A DNA stretch of 64,000 nt from Cyclobacteriaceae bacterium YHN15. GTDB taxonomy: Bacteria > Bacteroidota > Bacteroidia > Cytophagales > Cyclobacteriaceae. Location: positions 124,001 to 188,000 of the forward strand of contig RKQB01000009.1 of NCBI GenBank assembly GCA_003797895.1, written 5' to 3'. A model generated the notes under the pieces. That model was not told the DNA's origin. It saw only the letters and a list, made by a program, of their open reading frames with translations, and did not search any database. Below, piece by piece: positions 35,819 to 43,790 of this stretch (position 1 is its first letter; the number at the start of each line of letters is the position of its first letter). The position numbers and the translations under genes are program-made.

Positions 35819-36130
35819 ATGAAAAAACTTAGGTATTTCTTATCGGTGATGATTTTGTTTTTTGCAATTTCACCCAGTGCTTCGGCTAAAAACCCTACAA
35901 AAGAAAAACAGGAATTGACAGATGCTGAACAGAACCGTTTGGATGAAATCGAAAAAAGGGTAGAGGAAATCAAAGCTTTGGATTTTTCCGATTTAAATAA
36001 AGAAGAGAAAAGAGATGTGAAAATGGAATTAAAGGAAATGAAGAAAGAGGCAAGAGCATTGGGGGGTGGTGTTTATATTTCAGTAGGAGCTATCATTATT
36101 ATTTTATTATTGCTGATACTATTAACCTAA
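35819..36130 (+). CDS. small exported protein with coiled coil and C-terminal membrane anchor
   Basis: 103 aa. A signal peptide (MKKLRYFLSVMILFFAISPSASA) is followed by a Lys/Glu-rich coiled-coil stretch (about residues 35-77) and a very hydrophobic C-terminal segment (AIIIILLLLILL). Such proteins are common next to membrane stress genes in Bacteroidota, but I know no named family. A terminator follows. Confidence 0.65.
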   Translation: MKKLRYFLSVMILFFAISPSASAKNPTKEKQELTDAEQNRLDEIEKRVEEIKALDFSDLNKEEKRDVKMELKEMKKEARALGGGVYISVGAIIIILLLLILLT

Positions 36131-36147
36131 TGTTTCTGGATTTATCC

Positions 36148-36180
36148 AAAAAATCCTCCACATCAATTGGGGATTTTTTG
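36148..36180 (+). terminator. Rho-independent terminator
   Basis: Stem 36148-36158 with 36169-36179 (11 pairs with A:T-rich outer end), 10-base loop. The right arm itself ends in a T-run, the pattern of a terminator. Confidence 0.65.
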
Positions 36181-36214
36181 TTTCTTTAAGTTCCAAAAAT
36201 AAGGACTTATCTAC

Positions 36215-36784
36215 ATGAAAATCTGTTTTGCCACCAATAACAAAAAAAAAATCGAGGAAGTAAAGGCAGCGCTCGGGCCAAACTTCACTATTGTTTCATT
36301 GGAAGAAATCGGCTGCCACGAGGAATTGCCGGAAACGGGAGACACCCTGCATCATAATGCATTCGAAAAGGCAAAGTATGTACATCATCATTACGGAATT
36401 GACTGTTTTGCTGATGATACAGGTCTAGAGGTAGATGCCTTAAATGGTGCCCCAGGAGTTTATTCCGGCCGATTTGCGGGTGAGCCCCGCAGTGATGAAA
36501 GAAATATCGAGCTACTGTTAAAAACCCTTGAGAATGTGGATAATCGAAAAGCAAGGTTCCGAACGGTAATTGCACTGATATTTAAAGGAAAGGAACATTC
36601 CTTTGAGGGAATTGCAGAAGGAGAGATTCTAAAAGAAAAATCAGGTTACGGCGGCTTTGGTTATGACCCGATTTTTAAGCCATCAGGTTTTGACAAGACC
36701 TTTGCAGAACTCAGCTTAGATGAAAAAAACAAGATCAGTCACCGTGGGAAGGCTGTTCAGGCTTTGGCATTGTTTTTAAAATAA
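36215..36784 (+). CDS. rdgB: non-canonical purine NTP pyrophosphatase (RdgB/HAM1 family)
   Basis: 189 aa. Removes deaminated purine nucleotides (ITP, dITP, XTP) before they enter nucleic acids. Recognised by ICFATNNKKKIEEVKAAL at the start, CFADDTGLEVDALNGAPGVYSGRFAG (catalytic acid and base) and GYGGFGYDPIFKP, with ISHRGKAVQAL at the end. One perfect DnaA-box 9-mer at 36535. The udk start lies 20 bases after its stop, and a promoter for udk sits across this gap. Confidence 0.95.
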   Translation: MKICFATNNKKKIEEVKAALGPNFTIVSLEEIGCHEELPETGDTLHHNAFEKAKYVHHHYGIDCFADDTGLEVDALNGAPGVYSGRFAGEPRSDERNIELLLKTLENVDNRKARFRTVIALIFKGKEHSFEGIAEGEILKEKSGYGGFGYDPIFKPSGFDKTFAELSLDEKNKISHRGKAVQALALFLK

Positions 36785-36797
36785 TTTTTTACTTTTG
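36770..36797 (+). promoter_or_regulatory. promoter of udk inside the rdgB 3' end
   Basis: TTG at 36770-36772, 17-base spacer, TACTTTTG at 36790-36797. The -33 element lies in the rdgB coding sequence and the -7 element begins just after the rdgB stop. Only 6 bases separate it from the udk ATG at 36804, so the transcript would be leaderless. Confidence 0.6.
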
Positions 36798-36803
36798 TTT
36801 CCC

Positions 36804-37421
36804 ATGAAGAAACCACTGATTGTTGGGATTACTGGAGGTAGCGCCTCGGGAAAGACCCTCTTTCTGGATAAATTATTGCATTCTTTTGATTCAGGTCAGG
36901 TCTGTTTGATTTCCCAGGACAATTATTACAGAGCCCGGCATCTCCAGCCCATTGATGACAAAGGTGTGCACAACTTCGATACTCCCAATTCCATTGATTT
37001 TGAGCAATACGCTGAAGATATCAGAAAAATAGGAAATGGAGAGACGGTTCACCGACAGGAATATACCTTCAATAATCCCAACAAAAAGCCTAAGATTCTG
37101 GAATTCACCCCTGCCCCTGTGGTAGTGGTGGAGGGAATTTTTGTTTTATACTATCCCGAACTTGCTGACCTCTTGGATTTGAAGATTTTCATTGATGCCA
37201 AGGAATACATCAAACTTAAAAGAAGAATTGTCCGGGATAAAGTGGAAAGAGGGTATGACTTGGATGATGTGCTCTATCGCTATGAAATGCATGTTATGCC
37301 TACTTATGAAAAATACATTGAACCTTTCAAACATGATGCTGATCTGATCATTCCCAACAACAGGAATTTTGACCGAGCATTGGATGTAATCCGCACCTAT
37401 TTAAAGGCCAAAACAGGGTAA
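36804..37421 (+). CDS. udk: uridine kinase
   Basis: 205 aa from the ATG at 36804; an upstream TTG at 36795 is less likely because it falls within the promoter box. P-loop GITGGSASGKT near the N terminus; SQDNYYRARHLQP and NFDTPNSIDFE follow, and VVVEGIFVLYYPEL with DLKIFIDAKEYIKLKRRIVRD supplies the lid. Phosphorylates uridine and cytidine for pyrimidine salvage. Confidence 0.92.
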   Translation: MKKPLIVGITGGSASGKTLFLDKLLHSFDSGQVCLISQDNYYRARHLQPIDDKGVHNFDTPNSIDFEQYAEDIRKIGNGETVHRQEYTFNNPNKKPKILEFTPAPVVVVEGIFVLYYPELADLLDLKIFIDAKEYIKLKRRIVRDKVERGYDLDDVLYRYEMHVMPTYEKYIEPFKHDADLIIPNNRNFDRALDVIRTYLKAKTG

Positions 37422-37485
37422 CGGATTGACTGTTAAATGTTTGAGAAATTACATTATAAAAGTATATTTTTTGAATAGAAAGTGA

Positions 37486-37512
37486 TTGTATTTACAAAAC
37501 TTCTTATATTTG
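37486..37512 (+). promoter_or_regulatory. consensus Bacteroidota promoter before the 37519 gene
   Basis: TTG at 37486-37488, a 16-base spacer, TATATTTG at 37505-37512 and CAGCCC directly after. It ends 6 bases before the GTG start at 37519. Confidence 0.65.
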
Positions 37513-37518
37513 CAGCCC

Positions 37519-37884
37519 GTGAGAAAAAAAAATAAGCATATCGGAATATGGAAACAACGTACCTCTTTATTGTTGGTAATGTTTTTTTGTATGCTTATTT
37601 CAGGTATTGAATACCTTCCTGAACAAGTCCTTGAAAGTAGAAATTCTCAAAAGGAATTGAACAAAGACACCTCAGATCAAACAGAAGACCAGACTTATTT
37701 AAATATTGCCGTTGATGCAGTTGTTCCTTTTGTTACCGTAATAGGACAACAAGTATTCTATCTTATTTTTGAAAGCATCAATTTTGAAAAACCGAGTATA
37801 AACGGTCCTGATATTTCCTTACCTTTAAATTTACCGTTTTGGGAAATTCTTTTGGAGCAGATTATATCGACCAATGCTCCCTGA
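37519..37884 (+). CDS. uncharacterised membrane-associated protein upstream of secDF
   Basis: 121 aa from the GTG at 37519. A TTG start further upstream would overlap the promoter. A single membrane segment lies near the N terminus (TSLLLVMFFCMLISGIEYL), followed by a Gln/Asp/Thr-rich linker and a C-terminal hydrophobic part with short motifs (VVPFVTVIGQQVFYLIFE, LPFWEILLEQI). I do not recognise the family. It is 81 bases before secDF. Its promoter matches the consensus better than most in this window, so it is likely expressed well. Confidence 0.6.
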   Translation: MRKKNKHIGIWKQRTSLLLVMFFCMLISGIEYLPEQVLESRNSQKELNKDTSDQTEDQTYLNIAVDAVVPFVTVIGQQVFYLIFESINFEKPSINGPDISLPLNLPFWEILLEQIISTNAP

Positions 37885-37965
37885 TTTTTTTAAAAAATCC
37901 CATCTCTGGCTAATTATTTAGCCGCATTCAATCCATTCAATAAAAATCAATTAAACTTAAATATC

Positions 37966-40926
37966 ATGCGTAACCAAGGTGTCGTAGTGTTTTTGACTGT
38001 GATAATTACAGCATTGTGCCTGTATTACCTGTCATTTACTTTTGTATCAAACAACATCCAAAAGAAAGCCATAGCATATGCCACAGACGAGGCAGGCAAT
38101 TTGGATTTTGGAAAGCAACAGTCTTATCTGGATTCTATTTATAGAGAACCGGTATACAATTTCTTAGGGGCAAAGTTTACCTATAAGGAAATCAAGGAAA
38201 CGGAATTAGGTCTGGGACTTGATCTTCAGGGAGGTATGCATGTTACTTTGGAAGTTTCCCCAGTGGAAATTGTAAAAGGGCTTTCAGGAAACAGCAAGGA
38301 TGTGGCTTTCAATACTTCTTTGGATCTGGCGACCGAAGCCAATAAAACGAGTAATGAAAAGTTTGTAAATCTTTTCTATACCGCTTGGCAGCAAAACGCC
38401 CCGGGAAGAAAATTAAGTGAAGTTTTTGCTACTGCAGCAAACAGAGGCAGAATCTCATTGGAGTCTTCAGATTCTGATATATTAGGAATTATTGATACTG
38501 AAATAGAAAATGCAATTGAGCGTTCTTTCAATATTTTGAGAACGAGGGTTGACCGTTTTGGAACTTCCCAACCTAATATTCAAAGAATCCAAGGTTCTGG
38601 AAGAATCCAAATCGAATTACCAGGTGTAAGTAATGCCGAAAGGGTTAGAAACCTATTGCAGGGAGTTGCCAAACTTCAATTTTGGGAAGTGGCCGAGGTC
38701 AATGAATATTTGTCAGAATTAGAGGCTGTAAATAGCTTATTGGTCGCCGAAGCCCAAGCTACAAAGCCTGATGTCACTTTAAGCGAGGAAGAAACAGCCG
38801 AAGATTTGGCTTCTGAATTGGAAAGACAATTGGCGGAGGGAACCGCTTCCGATGATGTTTCTGGACAGATTTCTCCTCTATTTTCTTTATTAAAATCCAA
38901 TCAGGGTTTGGTTTATGAAATAAGGGATACAGTTGCTATCAACAGGATTTTGGCCAGGGAAGATGTGAAGTCCCTCCTGCCAAGAAATGTTAAATTCCTT
39001 TGGGCAGTAAAGCCTCAGGTAGCGGACAATATGGAGTTATTGGAACTGTTTGGTATTAAATACAGCAGAACCACTGATCAAGCGCCATTAGAAGGTGACG
39101 TGATTACAGATGCAAGGCAAACTTTGGATCAGACTTCAAGACCGGCTGTAAGTATGCAGATGAATGCAGACGGAGCAAGAAGATGGAGAAAAATCACGTC
39201 AGAAAGCATTGGAAGAAGAATTGCCGTAGTTTTGGATGATTTTGTCTATACCGCACCGGTGGTTCAAAGTGAAATTCCTTCAGGTCAATCGGAAATTACG
39301 GGGAACTTCTCCCTTGAAGAGGCAAAAGACCTTGCCAATATCCTTAAATCAGGTTCCCTTCCTGCACCAACCAAAATTGTAGAGGAGGCCATTATCGGAC
39401 CTACCCTGGGTAAAGAGGCCCAGCAGCAGGGTGTTATTTCAATGATTGCAGGCTTGGTTTTGGTGGTCTTGTTTATGGTAGCATACTATTCAAAAGGAGG
39501 TTTTGTAGCCATCGCTGCCTTGGTATTCAATATCTTCTTTATCTTGGGTATCCTGGCACAGTTGGGGGCAGCATTGACCTTGCCTGGTATTGCAGGTATA
39601 GTATTGACCATAGGTATGTCAATTGATGCCAACGTATTGATTTTTGAAAGGATCAAAGAAGAGCTGAGAAACGGATCGGGCTTGTTGGCCTCTATCAATG
39701 AAGGTTATGGCAAAGCATTTTCTGCAATACTTGATTCAAACGTTACCACATTTCTGACAGGTGCTATTCTATATGCTTTGGGCCAAGGGCCGGTAAAAGG
39801 ATTTGCCATCGTATTGATGATCGGTATCGCCTCCTCTTTCTTCTCATCCGTCTTTATCACTAGGGTGATCATGCATTGGATGACCAAAAAAGGAGAAGGA
39901 AGCAAAATATCATTCTCAACACCATTTGCAGGAAATGTTCTGAGTAACCTCAACATAGACTTTCTAGGGAAAAGAAAGATTGCTTATTTGATTTCCTCAG
40001 CTATAATCGTCATAGGTTTGGGCATTGCCGCCATCAATGGTTTGAAGTTTGGTGTAGACTTTACTGGCGGTAGATCTTATATCGTGGAATTTTCTCAGCC
40101 TGTCACTGCAACTGACCTGAAAGTAGGTTTGGATGGAGAATTTGAAGGTTCTGTGGAAGTCAAAACCTATGGTGCCAACAATATAATGAAAGTTACCACA
40201 TCTTATCTGATCAATGAAGATGATGATGCTTCCAATGCAGAAGTGGAACAAAAAGTAAAAGAAGGTATTGCCAATATTACCGGTTCGGTCTTCACCACTG
40301 ATGCCGCCAACCTGAAAGATGGACAGTTTGCGATTACCGGATCCTCCAAAGTAGGTGCTACTGTAGCTGATGATATCAAAAAATCCTCGGCTGAAGCCAT
40401 GTTCTTCGCTTTGGTGGCCATCTTCCTTTATATCTTGTTAAGATTCCGCAAGTGGCAGTTCTCACTTGGATCTATCATTGCTTTGGTACATGATGTATTC
40501 TTTGTAATTGCCGCATTTGCGATCGCATCTGCCCTTGGCGCAACCTTTGAAATCGACCAGGTTTTCATCGCTGCTGTACTGACAGTAGTAGGTTACTCCA
40601 TCAATGATACAGTGATTGTATTTGACCGTATCAGAGAAAACATCGAAAACAGAGGTTCATCCAAATTAGTGAAAATGTTCAATGATGCCATCAACCAAAC
40701 CATGGCAAGAACTTTGATTACTTCTGCCACCACTTTGATAGTAGTCTTGGTGCTATTAATCTTCGGAGGTGAAGTATTGAGAGGATTCTCCTTTGCTTTG
40801 ATGATCGGTGTTTTGGTCGGTACCTATTCATCGATTTATATCGCAACTCCTGTAGTTGTGGATTTAATGAAAAGGGAAATCGCCGCAGAAGCTTCCCAAG
40901 AAGTTGTTGGTAAGAAGAAAGCCTAA
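37966..40926 (+). CDS. secDF: protein translocase subunit SecDF (fused)
   Basis: 986 aa, SecD and SecF in one chain, the usual Bacteroidota form. SecD: LGLDLQGGMHVTLEV (about 83-97), the P1 domain with RTRVDRFGTSQPNIQRI, and the P4/P5 region. SecF starts near 660 with FGVDFTGGRSYIVEF. About twelve membrane segments in two bundles of six, with the conserved IDANVLIFERIKEEL and YSINDTVIVFDRIREN motifs. Uses the proton gradient to pull secreted chains out of SecYEG. Followed by a strong terminator. Confidence 0.96.
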   Translation: MRNQGVVVFLTVIITALCLYYLSFTFVSNNIQKKAIAYATDEAGNLDFGKQQSYLDSIYREPVYNFLGAKFTYKEIKETELGLGLDLQGGMHVTLEVSPVEIVKGLSGNSKDVAFNTSLDLATEANKTSNEKFVNLFYTAWQQNAPGRKLSEVFATAANRGRISLESSDSDILGIIDTEIENAIERSFNILRTRVDRFGTSQPNIQRIQGSGRIQIELPGVSNAERVRNLLQGVAKLQFWEVAEVNEYLSELEAVNSLLVAEAQATKPDVTLSEEETAEDLASELERQLAEGTASDDVSGQISPLFSLLKSNQGLVYEIRDTVAINRILAREDVKSLLPRNVKFLWAVKPQVADNMELLELFGIKYSRTTDQAPLEGDVITDARQTLDQTSRPAVSMQMNADGARRWRKITSESIGRRIAVVLDDFVYTAPVVQSEIPSGQSEITGNFSLEEAKDLANILKSGSLPAPTKIVEEAIIGPTLGKEAQQQGVISMIAGLVLVVLFMVAYYSKGGFVAIAALVFNIFFILGILAQLGAALTLPGIAGIVLTIGMSIDANVLIFERIKEELRNGSGLLASINEGYGKAFSAILDSNVTTFLTGAILYALGQGPVKGFAIVLMIGIASSFFSSVFITRVIMHWMTKKGEGSKISFSTPFAGNVLSNLNIDFLGKRKIAYLISSAIIVIGLGIAAINGLKFGVDFTGGRSYIVEFSQPVTATDLKVGLDGEFEGSVEVKTYGANNIMKVTTSYLINEDDDASNAEVEQKVKEGIANITGSVFTTDAANLKDGQFAITGSSKVGATVADDIKKSSAEAMFFALVAIFLYILLRFRKWQFSLGSIIALVHDVFFVIAAFAIASALGATFEIDQVFIAAVLTVVGYSINDTVIVFDRIRENIENRGSSKLVKMFNDAINQTMARTLITSATTLIVVLVLLIFGGEVLRGFSFALMIGVLVGTYSSIYIATPVVVDLMKREIAAEASQEVVGKKKA

Positions 40927-40942
40927 ACAATATCAAAATTTT

Positions 40943-40980
40943 AAAAAGAGGGAGTTGATTGAATTCAACTCCCTCTTTTT
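40943..40980 (+). terminator. strong Rho-independent terminator after secDF
   Basis: 16-base perfect stem (40943-40958 with 40965-40980), 6-base loop, T-run included in the right arm. Confidence 0.85.
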
Positions 40981-40992
40981 GTGTTTTTTCTG

Positions 40993-41020
40993 AAAAAATA
41001 CCCTGTAGACGGGATTTTTT
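40993..41020 (+). terminator. second, weaker hairpin in the same gap
   Basis: 40993-41003 pairs with 41011-41020 apart from one bulged A, with a 7-base loop and a T-run. It may be a back-up to the secDF terminator, or chance. Confidence 0.35.
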
Positions 41021-41064
41021 AATCTTTTTTTTACCCATACCTTGCATGTTTAAAATAACATTGA

Positions 41065-41802
41065 ATGTTAGAAAGTATTTATCACACGGTACTAGCTTTT
41101 AGTTTATTGATCTGCTTTTTAAGTCTGTTTGCGACTAAGAAAGAAGAGCTGCCAGTACACCGTTTAATTTTTGTTACAATGGGTTGGGTATTGGTATTTG
41201 AGTCCTACGGTTTGATTACTGCAAGACAAGGAATAAACAACTCCCTTTTATATAATGTATCCTGGGTCTATATAGAATCTACCCTCTTGATTACCTATTT
41301 TTACCTCCTGGAAAAAAATACCCTATTTAAAAAAAGGATCATTCAAATCAGTCTTTTTATCTTATCCTTGGGCCTGGTAAACAGTATTTTTTTTCAGTCT
41401 ATTACCCATTCTCTTCAATACTACACTTTGTTGCCATTTGGGCTGTTAATAGTGATTTTGTCAATCCGGTTATTAAAAAATATTTTGAACCTCAAGCTCT
41501 ATCCTGATCACAACTTGATGGAAATTCCTCATTTTTGGATCAGCAGTACTGTTTTATTTTTCTACATAGAGGCTTTAGTATTGTTTGGAACCTACCAGTT
41601 AAATCCTGGATTTGTCGTAAAAAATGTGAATATCTTGTTTAGTATCAATAAGTTAATGGCTGGATTGATGTATCTGTTTTTTGGAATTGCATTTATTTTC
41701 CCTCATCTGACAAAGAATCTTAATATCTTGAAGACCGGATTGGTTTTTCTTTTTATTATTACTAATATTTCTGTAATCTTTTCTTTTCCATTAAAATTTT
41801 AA
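41065..41802 (+). CDS. uncharacterised polytopic membrane protein, paralogue 1
   Basis: 245 aa with seven predicted membrane segments plus an extra hydrophobic C-terminal helix. It shares a set of motifs with the two paralogues downstream: an acidic residue in the second segment in ESYGLITARQGINN, then NSIFFQS, the IPHFWISSTVLFFYIE segment and NKLMAGLMYLFFGIAFIFP. I know of no named domain. Proteins like this are found near histidine kinases in Bacteroidota, which suggests membrane sensing, but that is an inference. It is 4 bases before the next gene and opens a likely operon (41.0-45.2 kb). Confidence 0.65.
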   Translation: MLESIYHTVLAFSLLICFLSLFATKKEELPVHRLIFVTMGWVLVFESYGLITARQGINNSLLYNVSWVYIESTLLITYFYLLEKNTLFKKRIIQISLFILSLGLVNSIFFQSITHSLQYYTLLPFGLLIVILSIRLLKNILNLKLYPDHNLMEIPHFWISSTVLFFYIEALVLFGTYQLNPGFVVKNVNILFSINKLMAGLMYLFFGIAFIFPHLTKNLNILKTGLVFLFIITNISVIFSFPLKF

Positions 41803-41806
41803 AAAA

Positions 41807-42235
41807 ATGACCAAAGAAGAATTAGAAGCATTTAGATCTGCTTATCAAAAAGCCGCCAAAAAAAGCATTAAAGCAAAAAATAGAAATGGAAGGGTAATCA
41901 ATGAACAGTCTGATTGGGTTTGGTTTGATCGGGATACCATCCAAAAACTATTGGATATGACTGACCCCGACAAAGGGGGAATCAAAATCTATTTCGGTCA
42001 GTATGACAAGAAAAATGTAGAAATGCTTCCTAAAGAAAGAAGGGATAAGCATGATTATGTGGGAAGAGTTTCCCTTGCTTTAGCAGCATGCAACAAAAAA
42101 GAAAACGAATATGAAGACATTTATTCCGAAGCAAATGAAATCCAAGACACTTCCAATCTGATGTTAATGAGCAGAAATAATCGTGATAGTCCTGTAAATG
42201 CAGGTAATGTTTGTCCGCCAGATTGTACTCCATAA
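41807..42235 (+). CDS. uncharacterised small soluble protein with CPPxC tail
   Basis: 142 aa, no signal peptide or membrane segment. Lys/Arg-rich N terminus (residues 1-30), a compact middle part with FDRDTIQKLLDMTDPDKGGIK and IYFGQYDKK, and a C-terminal tail GNVCPPDCTP. A C-P-P-x-C tail of this kind could bind a metal or form a disulfide; this is a guess from the spacing. It begins 4 bases after paralogue 1 and 8 bases before paralogue 2, so it is probably made with them. Family unknown. Confidence 0.6.
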   Translation: MTKEELEAFRSAYQKAAKKSIKAKNRNGRVINEQSDWVWFDRDTIQKLLDMTDPDKGGIKIYFGQYDKKNVEMLPKERRDKHDYVGRVSLALAACNKKENEYEDIYSEANEIQDTSNLMLMSRNNRDSPVNAGNVCPPDCTP

Positions 42236-42243
42236 ACTTTAAA

Positions 42244-42900
42244 ATGGATGCGCTTAACTGGTATAATGTATTGATCATCATAGGGATGCTTTTTAGTATC
42301 CCGTATTTCTTTATTGGTAAGAAGGAATATCAAAAAAAACACCTCGTCATTTTTTTTGTCTTGATTTGCACAAGCTTTGTAGAATTTAGGGCCAAACAAC
42401 TTCAATTGTTGAAATTCAACAATACTCTAGTGATCAATTCGGGATACATCATAATTAGTATTTCTCTTTTATTCATTTTTTTTTATCTGATACTTAATAA
42501 AAGTAAAACACCCCTTTTCTTATGGATTATCTATATAACGTGGATTATTATCAATTCAATTTTTTTCCAACCAATTGGTACCACTTTTCAAAATTACTCA
42601 TGGGGCTTGGCTAGCTTGATAATTATCGGAATGTGCTTTTATTTCTTTTATAGCATATTTTCCAAAAATCAATTTGAAAATAGAAGTCTACTTTCCATTC
42701 CGGAATTTTGGATTGTCTCATTTTTAATGTTTTTCTATGCCTGCTCATTTCTATACTTTATCTCTTTTAGTTTTTATGAAAGAATGGACATTACATTATA
42801 CAGGCAATTGAATTTTTTGATCAAGATTTTGGGCAGTATAATGTATGTTATTATGGGACTGGCTTTTTACGCACCTCTGGTTTTTAAAGAAAATGATTGA
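42244..42900 (+). CDS. uncharacterised polytopic membrane protein, paralogue 2
   Basis: 218 aa from the ATG at 42244, which lies just after the previous stop; an earlier ATG at 42211 would overlap that gene. Seven predicted membrane segments. It keeps NSIFFQP, the SIPEFWIVSFLMFFYACSF segment and the C-terminal KILGSIMYVIMGLAFYAP, but the G-I-N-N pair of the other two is replaced (VEFRAKQLQLLKFNN). It overlaps paralogue 3 by 8 bases. Confidence 0.65.
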   Translation: MDALNWYNVLIIIGMLFSIPYFFIGKKEYQKKHLVIFFVLICTSFVEFRAKQLQLLKFNNTLVINSGYIIISISLLFIFFYLILNKSKTPLFLWIIYITWIIINSIFFQPIGTTFQNYSWGLASLIIIGMCFYFFYSIFSKNQFENRSLLSIPEFWIVSFLMFFYACSFLYFISFSFYERMDITLYRQLNFLIKILGSIMYVIMGLAFYAPLVFKEND

Positions 42901-43561
42901 TTATTTATACTTGCCATTGTTATGGGTAGCGACAGTCGCTAGTATTCCTGCCTTTTTCATTTCAAATCACTCCTATAAAAATCAGCATAGATGCATATTC
43001 ATTATTCTTGTAACTATTTCTATTTTGGAGTCATATGGGACCTATACTTCCTCAAGAGGGATAAATAATGCATTGGCATACAATATTGTTTTTGTTTATT
43101 TAGAAACAATCCTGATCTTATATTTTTTTGCTTTGGTATCCAACGATTCCAAATTCACAAAAAAGGTTTTCCTAATCATTACATTATTTATGCTTTGGGG
43201 TGTTTTGAACACTACTTTTTTTCAGTCATTTGAGCAACTTCAAACTTATTCGTTTATAGTGGCTAGCTTTCTTATTATAGGATTTTCATTCCATTATTTT
43301 TACCGAATATTTAAGGCAAATTCTTTCGAAGGTCAAAATCTTCTTTCAGTCCCCTCATTTTGGATCGTTACTTTTGTTTTGTTTTTCTATGCTTGTTCAT
43401 TTTTGTTTTTTGCTTCGGTAAGATTGATGGATAAAAATGATTTTTGGATTCATATAAATATTTTTAATATGATAAAAATAATGGGAGCCCTAATGTATCT
43501 AGTAATGGGATTTGCCTTCTATGCTCCTTATTTTTTTAAAAAGACAATTACAGAAATTTGA
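42893..43561 (+). CDS. uncharacterised polytopic membrane protein, paralogue 3
   Basis: 222 aa from the ATG at 42893, which overlaps the stop of paralogue 2 by 8 bases, a sign of translational coupling. Seven predicted membrane segments. The same set of motifs: ESYGTYTSSRGINNALAYN, NTTFFQS, VPSFWIVTFVLFFYACSF and KIMGALMYLVMGFAFYAP. It is closest to paralogue 2 in the C-terminal half. The next gene is the histidine kinase, 229 bases away. Confidence 0.65.
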   Translation: MIDYLYLPLLWVATVASIPAFFISNHSYKNQHRCIFIILVTISILESYGTYTSSRGINNALAYNIVFVYLETILILYFFALVSNDSKFTKKVFLIITLFMLWGVLNTTFFQSFEQLQTYSFIVASFLIIGFSFHYFYRIFKANSFEGQNLLSVPSFWIVTFVLFFYACSFLFFASVRLMDKNDFWIHINIFNMIKIMGALMYLVMGFAFYAPYFFKKTITEI

Positions 43562-43669
43562 TTTTTAGGGGAGAAATTTTTTTCCACAAATACAGATTTA
43601 GATCCTATTTATCCCTCACTTTGGTTTCCCATTTGACAGCCCATTGTTCACTCAGAAAAAAGTGGACTA

Positions 43670-43783
43670 TTGTTAGCCAATTTGATTGGTTGGGCTGGAA
43701 TTATTGGATCATTCCTGTATCTTAGTCAAATCTTGGTCCATCACCAAAAGCTATACCGGGAATTTCAACCAAATAAACATTGA
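43670..43783 (+). CDS. possible small membrane protein before the kinase
   Basis: A TTG-started frame of 37 codons whose translation is one membrane helix (ANLIGWAGIIGSFLYLSQIL) followed by a basic tail (VHHQKLYREFQPNKH). The stop is 7 bases before the ATG of the kinase, so it could be translationally coupled. It fits a small single-pass membrane protein, but no upstream ATG exists and chance frames of this length are possible. Confidence 0.3.
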   Translation: MLANLIGWAGIIGSFLYLSQILVHHQKLYREFQPNKH

Positions 43784-43790
43784 CAATTAA

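Larger units (their letters stand above)
18367..36543. other. cluster of 21 perfect DnaA-box 9-mers
   Basis: Exact TTATCCACA or its complement TGTGGATAA starts at 18367, 20021, 20520, 20567, 21332, 21717, 22225, 22676, 23944, 24567, 26066, 26162, 26710, 27267, 27739, 31435, 31516, 32391, 32630, 33892 and 36535. Outside this stretch I find only two more (51164 and 51851). At about 60% AT, chance predicts roughly 0.2 in 18 kb. All but one (22676) lie inside genes, in different reading frames (VDN/VDK, LST, LIH, YPQ codons) of unrelated proteins, so the constraint is on DNA, not protein. Both orientations occur in runs. TTATCCACA is the canonical DnaA box; the region could be near oriC or act to titrate DnaA. 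Counted by eye. Confidence 0.75.

Noticed and set aside
40143..40421. Minus-strand frames inside secDF and similar long genes.
   Set aside because: They sit in the shadow of strongly conserved genes and show no domain or start support.
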